A stretch of DNA of 64,000 nucleotides, from NCBI RefSeq assembly GCF_003285015.1, contig NZ_QMFB01000029.1, positions 1-64,000 of the forward strand, written 5' to 3'. Below the pieces are notes generated by a model. The model was given only the letters and a program-made list of their open reading frames with translations, was not told the origin of the DNA and made no database searches. Both the position numbers and the translations under genes were made by a program. Below are positions 32,991-42,462 of the stretch, in pieces (position 1 is the stretch's first letter; every line of letters starts with the position of its first letter). This stretch comes from Paenibacillus contaminans (GTDB lineage: Bacteria > Bacillota > Bacilli > Paenibacillales > NBRC-103111).

Positions 32991-34646
32991 TTATTTTTTC
33001 GCCGCTTGTTCGACTTCTAAGGTGATTTGGTCGCCTCCGAGCCGCTTCCATTCCGCAACGAACGAATCGAACTGGTCGACAGACCCTTCACCGAGAATGA
33101 TCTTCAAGAACGTTTCGTTTTCAAGCTTCTGTAAAATGGCCCATTTCTGCTCCATCGTTTTCGTCTGTCCGAAAAAGACATTGCGCACGACATTGTACTT
33201 GGCCGGATCGGTTTCCGCCGAGCCCGCCATCCTTGCCGTCGCATCGGACCAAGCGGCGACATCCTTCTTCGGATTCTCATCGTTTTTCTTTACGTTGTCA
33301 TACCAGGGCTTTACAGACTCGGAGAGTTTGGAAGGGTCTTTGGCTTCCCATGCCTTCTTCAATACCGAATGATCCCTGAACACAACATCTTCATAATCCA
33401 GCTGGAGGGCAAACGGCCATTGCGTCCAGCTGACGTTAAGTCCCTTATAAATATCTTTGGAATCGGGATCAAGCAACCGAATGCCATCATACTCGACATT
33501 CAACACCTTCATAACTGCTTCGGGATTTTTGTACCCCTTCCTTACGACAAGGAACGAACCTACCGGATTCGGATCATACGTATTGTATTTCCCGTCCTCA
33601 TCTACCGGAACGGAATAGGGTCTCCACTCTGCTTTCGGATCGTTTTTAACGGAGTCGGGAAACGGGCTGACAACCGGAGACCACCACGGTCCGAATACGA
33701 TACCTGATTTCCCTGCCGCAGCAAGCTCATTTTGGTCTTTGCGTACGGCGAATTGTTTATCGATTACGCCCGCCGCATACATGTCGCGGAGCTTCGCCAA
33801 TGCGGTCTTCATTTCCGGCAATATGGAACTGTAGGAAATGTTGCCCGATTTGTCTTTCAGCCACTGTCCTTTATAAGCGCGGTAAGCTCCAAAGATAGGA
33901 TCGAAGGTGTTCAGCGAGTTATACCCTGCCAAAGTCGGAAATGCGGTCAAACCTGATGTATCCTTCTGACCGTTGCCATCCGGATCTTTTTCGATAAAGG
34001 CTTTGGTAATATTGATTAAATCGTCAACCGTCTTTGGCGGCTGCAATCCCAGCTTTTCCAGCCAATCCTGCCTGATCCAGGTCAAGCTGTGCTGACCGCT
34101 GATGTTCGTGCTGGGAAGCCCCATCAATTTTCCGTTGAAAGTTGCCCTGTTTAAAACGCGGTCGCCATACGACTTGTAATAGTCTTTGATTAGCGGGCTT
34201 GCCAGCTTCTGATAGACGTCTGTCAAATCGGCAATCAGATCGGCTTCCACCAATTGCTTCAGCTGCGCTTCTTTCACGATGAACGCGTCCGGAAGATCCT
34301 GGCTTGCGATCGATACCGACAGCTTTTGCTGGTAAGCGTCCGGCGTCTCCGTCTGCCAGGCGTGCGTCACTTTGACGTTCAATTTTTTCTCGATGTACCG
34401 GTAGAATTCGTTGTTGTCGACGGTGTCCCCGTTGGGCAGATTCGTGTTTTTCGTGCTGATGCTTTTTCCCAGGCTAAGCGTAATCTGCTCCGTAAATTTG
34501 GAAAAAGGATCGTTCTTGCCGACTTCTTGCGCGTCTTTCGTTTGACTCGGCACAGTGTTTGGAGCCGCTTCCTGATCACTTTTGCCGCATGCCGACGCAA
34601 GGAGCGCCAGCGACATAAGCGATACTGCGGTCGTCTTGTACTTCAT
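32991..34646 (-). CDS. Extracellular solute-binding lipoprotein (family 1, LplA type)
   Basis: A 551-residue lipoprotein. The signal peptide ends in a lipobox LASAC (Cys 20). The mature protein has the features of long oligosaccharide-binding proteins of Paenibacillus, including a calcium-binding-like loop DPDGNGQKDTSGLTAFPT. The start at 34646 follows GAGGGGG. It binds the oligosaccharide for the two permeases downstream. It is separated by 165 bases from the kinase gene and may have its own promoter (a -10-like TTATAG lies about 45 bases before the start), consistent with control by the upstream YesN. Confidence 0.88.
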   Translation of the reverse strand: MKYKTTAVSLMSLALLASACGKSDQEAAPNTVPSQTKDAQEVGKNDPFSKFTEQITLSLGKSISTKNTNLPNGDTVDNNEFYRYIEKKLNVKVTHAWQTETPDAYQQKLSVSIASQDLPDAFIVKEAQLKQLVEADLIADLTDVYQKLASPLIKDYYKSYGDRVLNRATFNGKLMGLPSTNISGQHSLTWIRQDWLEKLGLQPPKTVDDLINITKAFIEKDPDGNGQKDTSGLTAFPTLAGYNSLNTFDPIFGAYRAYKGQWLKDKSGNISYSSILPEMKTALAKLRDMYAAGVIDKQFAVRKDQNELAAAGKSGIVFGPWWSPVVSPFPDSVKNDPKAEWRPYSVPVDEDGKYNTYDPNPVGSFLVVRKGYKNPEAVMKVLNVEYDGIRLLDPDSKDIYKGLNVSWTQWPFALQLDYEDVVFRDHSVLKKAWEAKDPSKLSESVKPWYDNVKKNDENPKKDVAAWSDATARMAGSAETDPAKYNVVRNVFFGQTKTMEQKWAILQKLENETFLKIILGEGSVDQFDSFVAEWKRLGGDQITLEVEQAAKK

Positions 34647-34811
34647 TCTATTTACCCCCTCGACTGAATTTTCCTTGCACTTCGAGTCTATAACACTTTT
34701 CGCCCGGAACGGGAGCGAATACCGTCGGCGGCAGGCGGAGTTCTGTCCTCTGTTATGTGGAGCTCGTCCGGCAACCGACCGTTTTCCTACCGACTCTGAC
34801 GAAATTCACAC

Positions 34812-36542
34812 CTAAGTATCGTCGCCAGGCATCGTAAGCGGAATTGTCATCGTCATAACAGTACCTTCTCCGATCCGGCTTTCAATCTGGAAGCGCCCAT
34901 GATCTCCGTAGTGAACGCCGATCATCCTCACCACGTAACTGAGCCCGATGCCAAGACCTGCTTTATTTTTTTCTTTCTCATAGGTCATCAGCCTGGAGAC
35001 TTCTTCCTCGGTCATTCCCGCTCCGTTATCTTTCACCTCAATGTTCATATGGCTTCCTCGTGCGGCGACGCGCACCACCACGACTCCCTCTTCATCCCGA
35101 AGTCCATGATACAGAGCATTTTCCACGATAGGCTGCAGAATAAAACGCGGAATCGTCTGATCCAGCAACGCTTCGTCCACGTCGTAACGGACATCGAACT
35201 GGTAATCGTAACGGATGCGCTGGAGCTCCACATAGTCTTTCAAAGCGCCTAGTTCCTCGCGCAGCTTGACCGCAGCTCCCTCTTTCCCGAGATTATAATG
35301 CAAGACACGCGTAAAAATGGACACGAGACGGTCGATTTCATGCTGTCCGTTCATGCGCGCGATCCATTGGATCGTATTTAACGTATTATGAATAAAATGG
35401 GGATTGATTTGATGAAGGAGCTTCTCCACCTCCAAAAGTCCTTTCGTCCTTTCCTTCTGTTCGATTTCCGCGAACAATTCCCCGATTCTGATTCGCATCC
35501 GGTCGAACTCGTACAGCACGCTGTCGAATTCGCGCACGTTTGTTCGGTTAAGCCCGGAATCGAACCTGTTACCGGCCATGGAGCGGATTTCTTTCAGAAT
35601 GCTGCGGATAGGACGATAGACGGTTCGCCACACTAGCAGCGCGAGTGAGATACTAATGGCAAGACATGCGAGGCTGATGCCCCCATACCGCAATAGCCAG
35701 GCGCGGAATTCTTTCTCAAAATCGCTCTTATCGACCGCAACGACGATACTCCACCCTTGCGCGCTGGTCTCTCTGAATAGGTAGAACCCCTCATCTTCCT
35801 CTGTCTTACCATTCGCAGCTTCCTTCTTCGGGAATTCGACGCCGGATGGAAATTGAAGCGGGGCGTCGCTGTAGGCAATTTTACCGTCCTGATTGAGCAG
35901 GATATGGGAAGCGTTCATCCCATAATGATGCTTGTTTAGCACTTCCTCAAATAGAAGCAGGTTCGTTTCAATATACACAAAGATCGTTTGCGGTTCGACG
36001 CCGGGCACATTGATCGGCCTAGATAACGAAAAAACGGTATTCCGGCCGAACTTGTAGGCCGTTTGATGCGGACCGTAATAGGAGCCGCCCTTGACCCCGG
36101 ACAGCAAAGGCAGCGAGTCAATAGCGAAATCATCGCGAATTTCCCGGGTTTGGAACTTGGCCTTCTTCTCGTCGGTAAAATAGTAAAGCATGACACCTAA
36201 ATAGGGATTCGTGAAATTGACGAGATTCATATTTTTCTGAATGTCGGTTGTGATCTGCAACTGCTCAAATACGCTTTGTGAAGAAAGCAGGCTGGACAGC
36301 GATTGGCCGAGGGTTCCTTCTTGCGAGAGCTGCAAGGAAGCATACTCCATATTGCTGAGCGTATTCTCGAGACTTGTCCGCGTTTGGGACAGCGCATTTT
36401 GGATCCCGTTTTGGATTTTCTCATGAAAAATGGTTTGCAGAGCCAAATAAGAAATCGCTCCAAGCAAGATAAGCGGTATCATAGTGCTCATTAGCAGCGT
36501 GGCAATCAGTCGCGTTTTCAAGGATGACCAATCAATCTTCAT
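34812..36542 (-). CDS. YesM-type sensor histidine kinase
   Basis: A 576-residue kinase: first TM at about 13-34, an extracellular Cache-like sensor (35-285), a second TM (about 286-306), a HAMP domain (RTVYRPIRSILKEIRSM), then the His_kinase (LytS/YesM) domain with phosphoacceptor in LLHQINPHFIHNTLN (about residue 375) and the ATP-binding part (ENALYHGL, DNGAGM, GLGIGLSYV). It overlaps the regulator gene by four bases (36539-36542). It is expected to sense an oligosaccharide or its binding protein and to phosphorylate the YesN-type partner. Confidence 0.88.
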   Translation of the reverse strand: MKIDWSSLKTRLIATLLMSTMIPLILLGAISYLALQTIFHEKIQNGIQNALSQTRTSLENTLSNMEYASLQLSQEGTLGQSLSSLLSSQSVFEQLQITTDIQKNMNLVNFTNPYLGVMLYYFTDEKKAKFQTREIRDDFAIDSLPLLSGVKGGSYYGPHQTAYKFGRNTVFSLSRPINVPGVEPQTIFVYIETNLLLFEEVLNKHHYGMNASHILLNQDGKIAYSDAPLQFPSGVEFPKKEAANGKTEEDEGFYLFRETSAQGWSIVVAVDKSDFEKEFRAWLLRYGGISLACLAISISLALLVWRTVYRPIRSILKEIRSMAGNRFDSGLNRTNVREFDSVLYEFDRMRIRIGELFAEIEQKERTKGLLEVEKLLHQINPHFIHNTLNTIQWIARMNGQHEIDRLVSIFTRVLHYNLGKEGAAVKLREELGALKDYVELQRIRYDYQFDVRYDVDEALLDQTIPRFILQPIVENALYHGLRDEEGVVVVRVAARGSHMNIEVKDNGAGMTEEEVSRLMTYEKEKNKAGLGIGLSYVVRMIGVHYGDHGRFQIESRIGEGTVMTMTIPLTMPGDDT

Positions 36543-37924
36543 TTGGCCTGTTCAATCCTTTCGGCTGCTTTCCGGTATTCTGCCGGATTTATGCCGACGC
36601 GCTCCCGGAAAATTTTGCTGAAGTATTTTTCATCTTTATAGCCGGTCCGGTCCGCAATTCGGTAAATCGGATCCGATGTTTCGACCAGCAGCCGTTTCGC
36701 TTTCTCGATCTGCATTTCCCTCACGTACTCGCCGAACGATTTGCCGACGATCGTTTTGAAACATTCGCTGAAATAGCCGCTGCTCATATTGAATTTTGCA
36801 GCCACCAAGTCGCGCTTGACCCGTAAATCGTCCAATTGCGATAAATAATAAAGCGATTTCAAAATACTGACGATGATTTCGACAAAGTAAGCGGAGCCTT
36901 TCATTCTTTGTTTCAGCTCACTTCGAAGTTCGTCCAGCACTTGCTTTGTATCTCGCCAGGACAGTAACGATTCCGGAAGGCGCTCATACGGGTCCGGACC
37001 TCCGCTGCTTCGGAACATTTGGCGCCAAAGGCTCACGGATAAACGGAACATCTCCGTTACTAAACGGCTGTCCGGCCTCGTTTGTTCGATTAAGGCGATC
37101 GCAAGGCGCCACTGCTCCTCATCATAAAGCCAACGGAACGAAAACCAATGCTCCTCCAGCCGCTTCGTTTCATCGCGAGTTTGATTGCCCGCCGCTTTTG
37201 CCGGCAAATCAGCCAATTCGAATGCGCTTCGATTCGGTTCGTATTCGTAAAACAAATAATTCCAGATACTTGCAGCGGAAATATGCGTCTCTCCATGAAC
37301 AATGACGAGGACGAAATCGTCCGATTGCGCAGCAAATCGTCGTAAGGAGGATTCCGTTTCATCATCCGTGTATGCGATCGACCAAATGCGATCGCCGTAC
37401 GGCGTTGCGGAAGGGACGCTTGTTTTCAGTAAATTGGAAGCGGACTCTTTATCCTTGTTTGCTGACATTAGAGCTAATAGAAAAATACGTCGGGGCGCTG
37501 TTTTCGGCGTTTGCGTACCAGAACTGGCCGCTTTACTCCCCTGGTCGTACCGGATCCGCTCCACGATGCGCGCGAGGATGTCATCCATGCTTTCTTTATC
37601 CATTTGTGTTTTAACGATATAGTCGATTGCACCGGCACGCATTGCCTCTTGAATATAGTCGAAATCTTGGTGGCACGTTAGCACGACAATCCATGTTTTT
37701 GGATCCTGCATACGCACCTCCTTCATGAGTTCGAAGCCGTTCATCGTCGGCATCGTCAAATCGACGAACAGCAGATCGACGTCATGTTTCTGCATAAAAT
37801 CAAGCGCCGCTCGCCCGTTTCCCGCTTCCCCGATAATGCGAATTCCGTATTTTTCCCAAGGCATCGTAGAAATAAGTCCTTTGCGAACGAGTTTCTCGTC
37901 ATCTACAATCAAAGTGTTTAACAT
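36539..37924 (-). CDS. YesN-type response regulator (AraC HTH)
   Basis: A 461-residue regulator. The N-terminal receiver domain starts LIVDDEKLVRKGL, with the phospho-Asp in LLFVDLTMPTMNGF (about 54) and a terminal DYIVKTQ. A ~210-residue linker is followed by a double helix-turn-helix AraC domain (about 355-455; VKRDLVAAKFNMSSGYFSEC, RIADRTGYKDEKYFSKIFRE). The ribosome binding site is GGGGGGG upstream of 37924. A near-consensus cre site lies at 38085-38098, about 160 bases upstream. It should activate the ABC and sialidase-like genes downstream. Confidence 0.88.
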   Translation of the reverse strand: MLNTLIVDDEKLVRKGLISTMPWEKYGIRIIGEAGNGRAALDFMQKHDVDLLFVDLTMPTMNGFELMKEVRMQDPKTWIVVLTCHQDFDYIQEAMRAGAIDYIVKTQMDKESMDDILARIVERIRYDQGSKAASSGTQTPKTAPRRIFLLALMSANKDKESASNLLKTSVPSATPYGDRIWSIAYTDDETESSLRRFAAQSDDFVLVIVHGETHISAASIWNYLFYEYEPNRSAFELADLPAKAAGNQTRDETKRLEEHWFSFRWLYDEEQWRLAIALIEQTRPDSRLVTEMFRLSVSLWRQMFRSSGGPDPYERLPESLLSWRDTKQVLDELRSELKQRMKGSAYFVEIIVSILKSLYYLSQLDDLRVKRDLVAAKFNMSSGYFSECFKTIVGKSFGEYVREMQIEKAKRLLVETSDPIYRIADRTGYKDEKYFSKIFRERVGINPAEYRKAAERIEQAK

Positions 37925-38345
37925 TTATTCCCCCCCCATCCATCAGCATTTGATGATGATCCGGCCCTGCAGGTTCACAAGGCAAATATAATAGCCCCCC
38001 CGCCCAATAACATAGTTTTAATAACAACCTAAATTAGGCCATTTCATGCGCATTGAAGTCACCTCGAATCGGATTTACATCTTATGTAAGCGTTTACGGT
38101 GAGGGCGATGCCTATCGGCTTCCATGAGAATAGGTGCTTCTCGCGTGAGTTTCTATGTAATATGGTATGACCAAAAAAACTCTAGTATTAGAGTAGCCGA
38201 TAGCCTCTGCGTAATCAACCCGGTTCTTTCATGATACCTTCCCTTCATCTTGCCTTAATATTGCTGCTTCATAATAGGCATATTTGATATATATATTTAA
38301 AATAAAGGCTATGGTTAAATTACATTGTTGATTTATGACCCAAGT
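37925..38345. other. Upstream region of the first YesMN locus
   Basis: No coding frame supported. It contains the cre-like site at 38085-38098 and A/T-rich sequence around 38280-38340. The promoter of yesN must be within 37925-38090 but no clear -35/-10 pair could be fixed. Confidence 0.5.
38085..38098. promoter_or_regulatory. Catabolite-responsive element (cre) candidate
   Basis: TGTAAGCGTTTACG matches the cre consensus TGWAANCGNTNWCA at all but the last position. It lies about 160 bases before the start of yesN. CcpA binding there would repress the locus on preferred sugars. Confidence 0.6.
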
Positions 38346-38397
38346 AAAGCCGCCCCATGGAAAGGGCGGCTTTTTGAGCTATCGTACCGGTTAATGA
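38346..38397. repeat. Hairpin plus TAACGGG-type core
   Basis: Stem AAAGCCGCCC / AGGGCGGCTTT (38346-38372) with a T run on the + strand, then gagctatcgtaccggttaat (38376-38395). The core touches the stop of the broken lipoprotein gene (38398-38400). Confidence 0.65.
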
Positions 38398-38866
38398 TTA
38401 CGACTTTACCTCAAATTGTACATCTTGTTGAAAGGAATTATCTCGTTTTTTCCATGAAACAACCACATTGATTTGTTTGGCATCTGATGAAAATGTCGAA
38501 CCTACGCTAAAACTTTGCTTTTTTTCAATCAAAGGATATTTTGCAATAGCATTTCCAGTTTCAACTACAATGTTTTCAGCTTTTGTATCACCTTCGTATG
38601 TCAGTTCAAGTATATAAATTGGCGTATTGGACTTGCTTGATTTTGAGATTATCGAAACTGTCCAATCCTCTATTTTTTGCTTTTTGGGGTAATATTGTCA
38701 CGTTTTCCGTGAGCGGTTGGTTGAAAGTATCTAAGTTTACAGTAGGTTGAGATGAAATTGTAGGTGGTAATGATGGTTTACCTTCATCTTTATTCGTACA
38801 ACCCGCTAAGAAAATACAGGCAATAAAAAATACAATAGATAGCTTATTAACTAAAACCACCCCCAC
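38398..38866 (-). pseudogene. Lipoprotein, frameshifted
   Basis: From a GTG at 38866 with GGAAG eight bases upstream, the first frame encodes a lipoprotein signal (SIVFFIACIFLAGC, Cys in LAGC) and a Pro/Thr-rich linker to ENVTILPQ, then derails. The other frame continues KKQKIEDWTVSIISKSSKSN, PIYILELTYEGDTKAENIVV and VGSTFSSDAKQINVVVSWKK, ending at the TAA of 38398-38400. An extra base in the GGGG run (38686-38689, + strand) explains it. Corrected length is about 155 residues, with a beta-sandwich-like C-terminal domain. Family unknown. Confidence 0.65.
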
Positions 38867-38961
38867 GCCAATATCTTCCTAATAGTAAATTAGACGCAAG
38901 AAAGCTTGACTAAGTTTCAATCTAAAATCCCATTTTCATTGTATATTACTGACTTTAGAGC

Positions 38962-39186
38962 TTAACTAGAAAATGCAGAAAGTCGGAGTCGGTTAATCGT
39001 GTCCGTTACAGAAAACAAGCAAGAGTTAACCAACATGTGCTTTTTATTCGACGCTGTATTCTCATATTCCTTACTGTCCAAATAACGGAACCATTCCAGA
39101 TAATGTTGCAAATACTTTGTTGGTCATGGCTAATACCACTATATTTAGCTTTCCCACCACGCTTTTTCAGTTCTTTCAAATCCATG
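38962..39186 (-). CDS. Small hypothetical protein, 74 residues
   Basis: An intact frame from ATG 39186 to TAA 38962-38964. It encodes a basic N-terminus (MDLKELKKRGGKAKYSGISH), an aromatic helix (YLQHYLEWFRYLDSKEYE) and a C-terminus (KKHMLVNSCLFSV...). A GGAG lies about 11 bases upstream. The composition is protein-like and unlike random frames. It could be a small regulatory or immunity protein, or the end of a lost larger gene; no family recognised. Confidence 0.45.
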
Positions 39187-39283
39187 GGTAAATCGTCTCC
39201 GAACCTTGCATGATACCTTAATTACAGAACATGTTCGCAAGGTTCGGATATCAACAACACAGATTAACAAAGCCAAAATAAAA

Positions 39284-39312
39284 AGAAAAAGCCGCGATTT
39301 AAGCGGCCTTTA
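39284..39312 (-). terminator. Hairpin of the CCGCgatttaGCGG type
   Basis: AAAGCCGC / GCGGCcttt around gatttaa; on the minus strand the tail is TTTTTCTTTTT. It follows the DUF6843 gene (stop at 39440) by about 130 bases. Related to the second hairpin of the two-hairpin repeat family. Confidence 0.6.
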
Positions 39313-39439
39313 ATGAGATCATGTTTTTGTCACTAGATAATCCTTTATCTATAGTTTGATCCTCCCTCATCACTATTTAAGGTGAATGGAACAGCGTGTT
39401 TACTACCTATCCGATGAAATTCTTTTGTCTGCACCTAAT

Positions 39440-39880
39440 TTAGGGGCGTTTGTCCTTGGCTGCCTGCCATTGTTCTTCTGTTCCTACAAAAAAGGTAAGT
39501 CTACTAGGGCCTCCCCCTCCCCCTCCTGTGCCCTGCCCATGGATCATTGACACATCTTTTGGAGATTCAATTAGTCGACCATCTTGTTCAACATAAATTA
39601 AAACCATTGTTCCTGAAACATTCTTGCTTGAAGTCATTACTTTTCCTGAAGGTGGAACCTCATAAAGTAAAGTGCGGCCCTCTTCTTTTAATGCAGGAGA
39701 ACCTGATTGTTCGTAGGCAACCTCAACCCATCCCGTAAACTCTTTTGGCAATAAAAACTTATGTGTAGGATTCTCCAGTGATTTGTTTAATAAAATAAGG
39801 CCAACTGCCACAATGCTAACAGTAATAATCGCAGCGATGAACAGAACGAGATAATTGGAAAAATGCGATTTCTTTTCCAT
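39440..39880 (-). CDS. DUF6843-type membrane-anchored protein
   Basis: A 146-residue protein with a single N-terminal TM (about 10-30). The outside part starts LPKEFTGWVEVAYEQSGSPA, a pattern I associate with DUF6843 proteins of Bacillales, and continues with beta-strands. It carries a glycine run (GTGGGGGGPS) before the C-terminal strand LTFFVGTEEQWQAA. The start is at 39880 with AGGAAAGGG upstream. A composite repeat follows on its upstream side (39911-39999). Function unknown. Confidence 0.65.
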   Translation of the reverse strand: MEKKSHFSNYLVLFIAAIITVSIVAVGLILLNKSLENPTHKFLLPKEFTGWVEVAYEQSGSPALKEEGRTLLYEVPPSGKVMTSSKNVSGTMVLIYVEQDGRLIESPKDVSMIHGQGTGGGGGGPSRLTFFVGTEEQWQAAKDKRP

Positions 39881-39910
39881 AGAAGATTACCCTTTCCTCC
39901 GCAGATTTAC

Positions 39911-39999
39911 CACTCCCGTTACTTTAATAAAACAAGCAACCGATCATTCTAGCCTGCATACTACGTGTTCTTATTCAGCTATTGTGCCTCGTTTAACAA
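39911..39999. repeat. TAACGGG composite repeat (diverged)
   Basis: Core 39911-39929 (cactcccgttactttaata), diverged hairpin with aagcaaccgatcattctagc, then cagctattgtgcctcgttta (39977-39996). It is bordered on its right by the 3' end of a gene remnant. Confidence 0.55.
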
Positions 40000-40003
40000 A
40001 GCC

Positions 40004-40132
40004 CTATTTTACTGTAAACTCTGTAAAAGCAGTTGTCTTGTTCCAGCTCACCTGTATTCTATATGACCCAGGTTGTAAGTTCATAAATATTCTCCGAGGC
40101 AGATGGAGCAAAGGTTTACCTAGTGTCGGTTC
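40004..40132 (-). pseudogene. 3' remnant of a gene, ending at a repeat
   Basis: An open stretch of 42 codons without a plausible start, in frame with a TAG at 40004-40006. It reads FMNLQPGSYRIQVSWNKTTA followed by FTEFTVK, typical of the last strands of an extracellular beta-sandwich domain. Its stop lies five bases from the repeat at 39911-39999. The rest of the gene is missing. Confidence 0.35.
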
Positions 40133-40197
40133 TTATTCCGCTCCCGTTCATCGAGACATTCACTCCTGCTCGGACGGAAGGTCCTGTCTGCGAATTC

Positions 40198-40779
40198 CTA
40201 TAACAAGCCGTCTTCCAACTGCTCAAGCACGCAGCTCCACCAATGGTTTTCGTCTGCCAGGCTCGCCGCGTCCTTCTCTTCAAACAAAGCCCTCATCCGG
40301 GTCAACTCCGCCTTGCGGTCGAAGGCCGGCCGCTTCTGCCGCTTCGGGACGATCTCACCGCGGCGGAATGCAGCCAGTCGTTCACTCATTTCCTCCGCCG
40401 TCCATATCGTCACTTGATCACCTTCGGATTGAGTTGCTATAAACGATTGGACGCAGGATAAGAACAACAGAAACAGACGGATATCCGAGTTAACGAATCC
40501 TGATTGCCCGGAGGCCGGGTTGTAGGAATATAGATGCCCCGAACCTTGAGCCAGCCCCAGCATGGCGCTTTCCGGCTCCCATTCATATCCGATGGGCAGC
40601 AGCTTGCGTTCGCCAGCGTGCAGAAGTCCCATATCCGCGAACGATTGGAAGCGAACGCCTAAGACGGCATCCGCGGCCTCGATCAGAGGAAGTCCTTCCT
40701 TAAGCAAGCATGCCTCTACCTTCTCAGGCAAATTGACGGATCTGACGAGATCCGGATCATAGACGACAACACGTTTCAA
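40198..40779 (-). CDS. SUKH-type immunity protein
   Basis: A 193-residue soluble protein. Features such as LLPIGYEWEPESAMLGLAQG, GHLYSYNPASGQSGFVNSDI and a helical C-terminus with WWSCVLEQLEDG fit the SUKH-4-like group of immunity proteins. The start is TTG at 40779, nine bases after GGAGGG. No toxin partner is nearby. The assignment rests on recalled pattern only. Confidence 0.55.
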   Translation of the reverse strand: MKRVVVYDPDLVRSVNLPEKVEACLLKEGLPLIEAADAVLGVRFQSFADMGLLHAGERKLLPIGYEWEPESAMLGLAQGSGHLYSYNPASGQSGFVNSDIRLFLLFLSCVQSFIATQSEGDQVTIWTAEEMSERLAAFRRGEIVPKRQKRPAFDRKAELTRMRALFEEKDAASLADENHWWSCVLEQLEDGLL

Positions 40780-40872
40780 TGATCCATTCCCTCCTCTTAA
40801 TTAGTTTAGCGCTTTTTGTTATATTGGTCCCTAATTGATTCAAATGCTTCAAACTGCTGACCCTAATGATCG

Positions 40873-41406
40873 TTATGTAAGTTCATATTCATAAACTCCG
40901 CATAACTGTATTTCTTCTGAAGAAAGTTCTAACAATGATGCGATAACCATACCGTGGCAAACTACAATTATATTAGATTTATCCAAGTAACCAGATAAGA
41001 CCTTTCTTACTCGGTTAACTACGCTTTGCTTCGATTCCCACAATTTTCTCCCATCTTCCGGATAAATTCCATTATGCTTCAAAAAATCTTTCCACAGTTC
41101 GGTTATTTCATCTAAACCGGATGCTTGCCAATTATCGGGAGTCCATTCATGCAAATCATATTCTACTTTTAATGGTAATCCAATTTTCGTATTTATAATG
41201 GCCGCTGTTTGTAGAGATCGAGTATATGGGGATGAGAGAATGAGGTCACAATTCAATAAATATTTATGGTTGGGTAGTACTTGTTCGGCTTGATACACCC
41301 CGTTATCTGTTAAAGGAACAAAATCTCTTAAAGCGCCTTTTAAATTTCTTTGATCTTTGAGAAACCAATTCGGCTCTCCGTGTCGGACGAGATAAAATAT
41401 GGTCAA
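40873..41406 (-). CDS. Histidine phosphatase family protein (PGAM-like)
   Basis: A 177-residue phosphoglycerate-mutase-like phosphatase. The catalytic RHGE is in FYLVRHGEPNW near the N-terminus, with the second Arg in LILSSPYTRSLQTA and the second His in IIVVCHGMVIASL. The chosen start is TTG at 41406, six bases after GGGGGA; a longer frame to 41424 has no ribosome binding site. These enzymes dephosphorylate small metabolites or sugars; the substrate is not known. Stand-alone gene. Confidence 0.82.
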   Translation of the reverse strand: MTIFYLVRHGEPNWFLKDQRNLKGALRDFVPLTDNGVYQAEQVLPNHKYLLNCDLILSSPYTRSLQTAAIINTKIGLPLKVEYDLHEWTPDNWQASGLDEITELWKDFLKHNGIYPEDGRKLWESKQSVVNRVRKVLSGYLDKSNIIVVCHGMVIASLLELSSEEIQLCGVYEYELT

Positions 41407-41538
41407 ATTACATCCCCCATACATTTATCGATCAATAGTTACCCGTAAGTCTCTCATGTCACGCTTCGCTACATCACAGAGGATGTTTGATCTTTCAGAG
41501 TAGTAGAGCGATCGCCATTTTGTCAGATAAACAGTTCT

Positions 41539-42450
41539 TTATAGCATGGACAACACGGCTTTTGGAACTTTACAAACGACGCTGTAGGCGGGGTTGAACA
41601 CATTGGCCACCTCGTATTCCACAGCTTGGCCCAGGAGTAGGCTTGCTTCCGAGGCAGTCAGGCCGTAGTCCTTCGTCAGCATAGCCAGCATTTCCGTCGT
41701 TGCATGCTGCAACGCTTGATCAAGCGGCCTGGCGTTGCCGATGCAAAACCAGTGCGTGTCCGATTCGCCTCGCGGCCAACCGATCGTTTTCCCCTTCAAT
41801 ACCTGAACAGTGAAACGGACGTCGAGCGATATTTCCACACCGGTGCCTACAATTTCCCCGCAGCCTTGAACGGCATGCCCGTCCCCAAGATGGAAGAGCG
41901 CACCCTCCGCAAAAACCGGAAAATAGACGGTAACACCGGCTACAAGGCCTTTATAGTCCATATTCCCGCCGTATTCCCCACTCGTTGCCGTTGAAATAGC
42001 CTGATCTTTCGGAGGAGCAACGCCAAAGCAGCCCAGAAACGGGCGCGCTTCCAGCTTCAATCCGGCCAAACCGGCCGGCGGCTTCTCCAAAACAACTGAA
42101 GCTTGCTCAGCGTCCACAGACCAACGCACAATGTCGAATGGCGGTAAAGCTGCGGCAGCTATAGGATCGACGACGTTCGGCGCCAGCACGTTGAACGTCC
42201 AGCCCCAATCCCGGCTCGGCACTATCGACTCGAGCCGTACGGCAAGCGTATCGCCGGGCTGCGCCCCTTCCACATAGAATGGACCCGTCATCGGATTGCC
42301 GCGCCCGGCCACGCTTTCCCCTCTGTAGTCCCAGCCTCTGGCGTCTACTGTGGATGTCACGACGGAATCGCCGTCGGCAATTTTGAGTACGGGCTCGTGT
42401 GCCCCTATGGTGTTATGGTAATGCTTGGGTTGAAAGTGGTGTACAGCCAT
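41539..42450 (-). CDS. Acetamidase/formamidase family protein
   Basis: A 303-residue FmdA/AmdA-family amidase, hydrolysing formamide or short amides to ammonia and the acid. Signatures: RGNPMTGPFYVEGAQPGDTL near the N-terminus, FLGCFGVAPP, GGNMDYKGL and FHLGDGHAVQGCGEIVGTGV, with the metal-ligand pattern of the family. The start at 42450 follows GGAGG. It is about 12 bases after the GrpB-like gene, so the two are likely co-transcribed. Its GC content is higher than that of its neighbours, which suggests separate acquisition. Confidence 0.85.
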   Translation of the reverse strand: MAVHHFQPKHYHNTIGAHEPVLKIADGDSVVTSTVDARGWDYRGESVAGRGNPMTGPFYVEGAQPGDTLAVRLESIVPSRDWGWTFNVLAPNVVDPIAAAALPPFDIVRWSVDAEQASVVLEKPPAGLAGLKLEARPFLGCFGVAPPKDQAISTATSGEYGGNMDYKGLVAGVTVYFPVFAEGALFHLGDGHAVQGCGEIVGTGVEISLDVRFTVQVLKGKTIGWPRGESDTHWFCIGNARPLDQALQHATTEMLAMLTKDYGLTASEASLLLGQAVEYEVANVFNPAYSVVCKVPKAVLSML

Positions 42451-42462
42451 CGTTTCGCCTCC

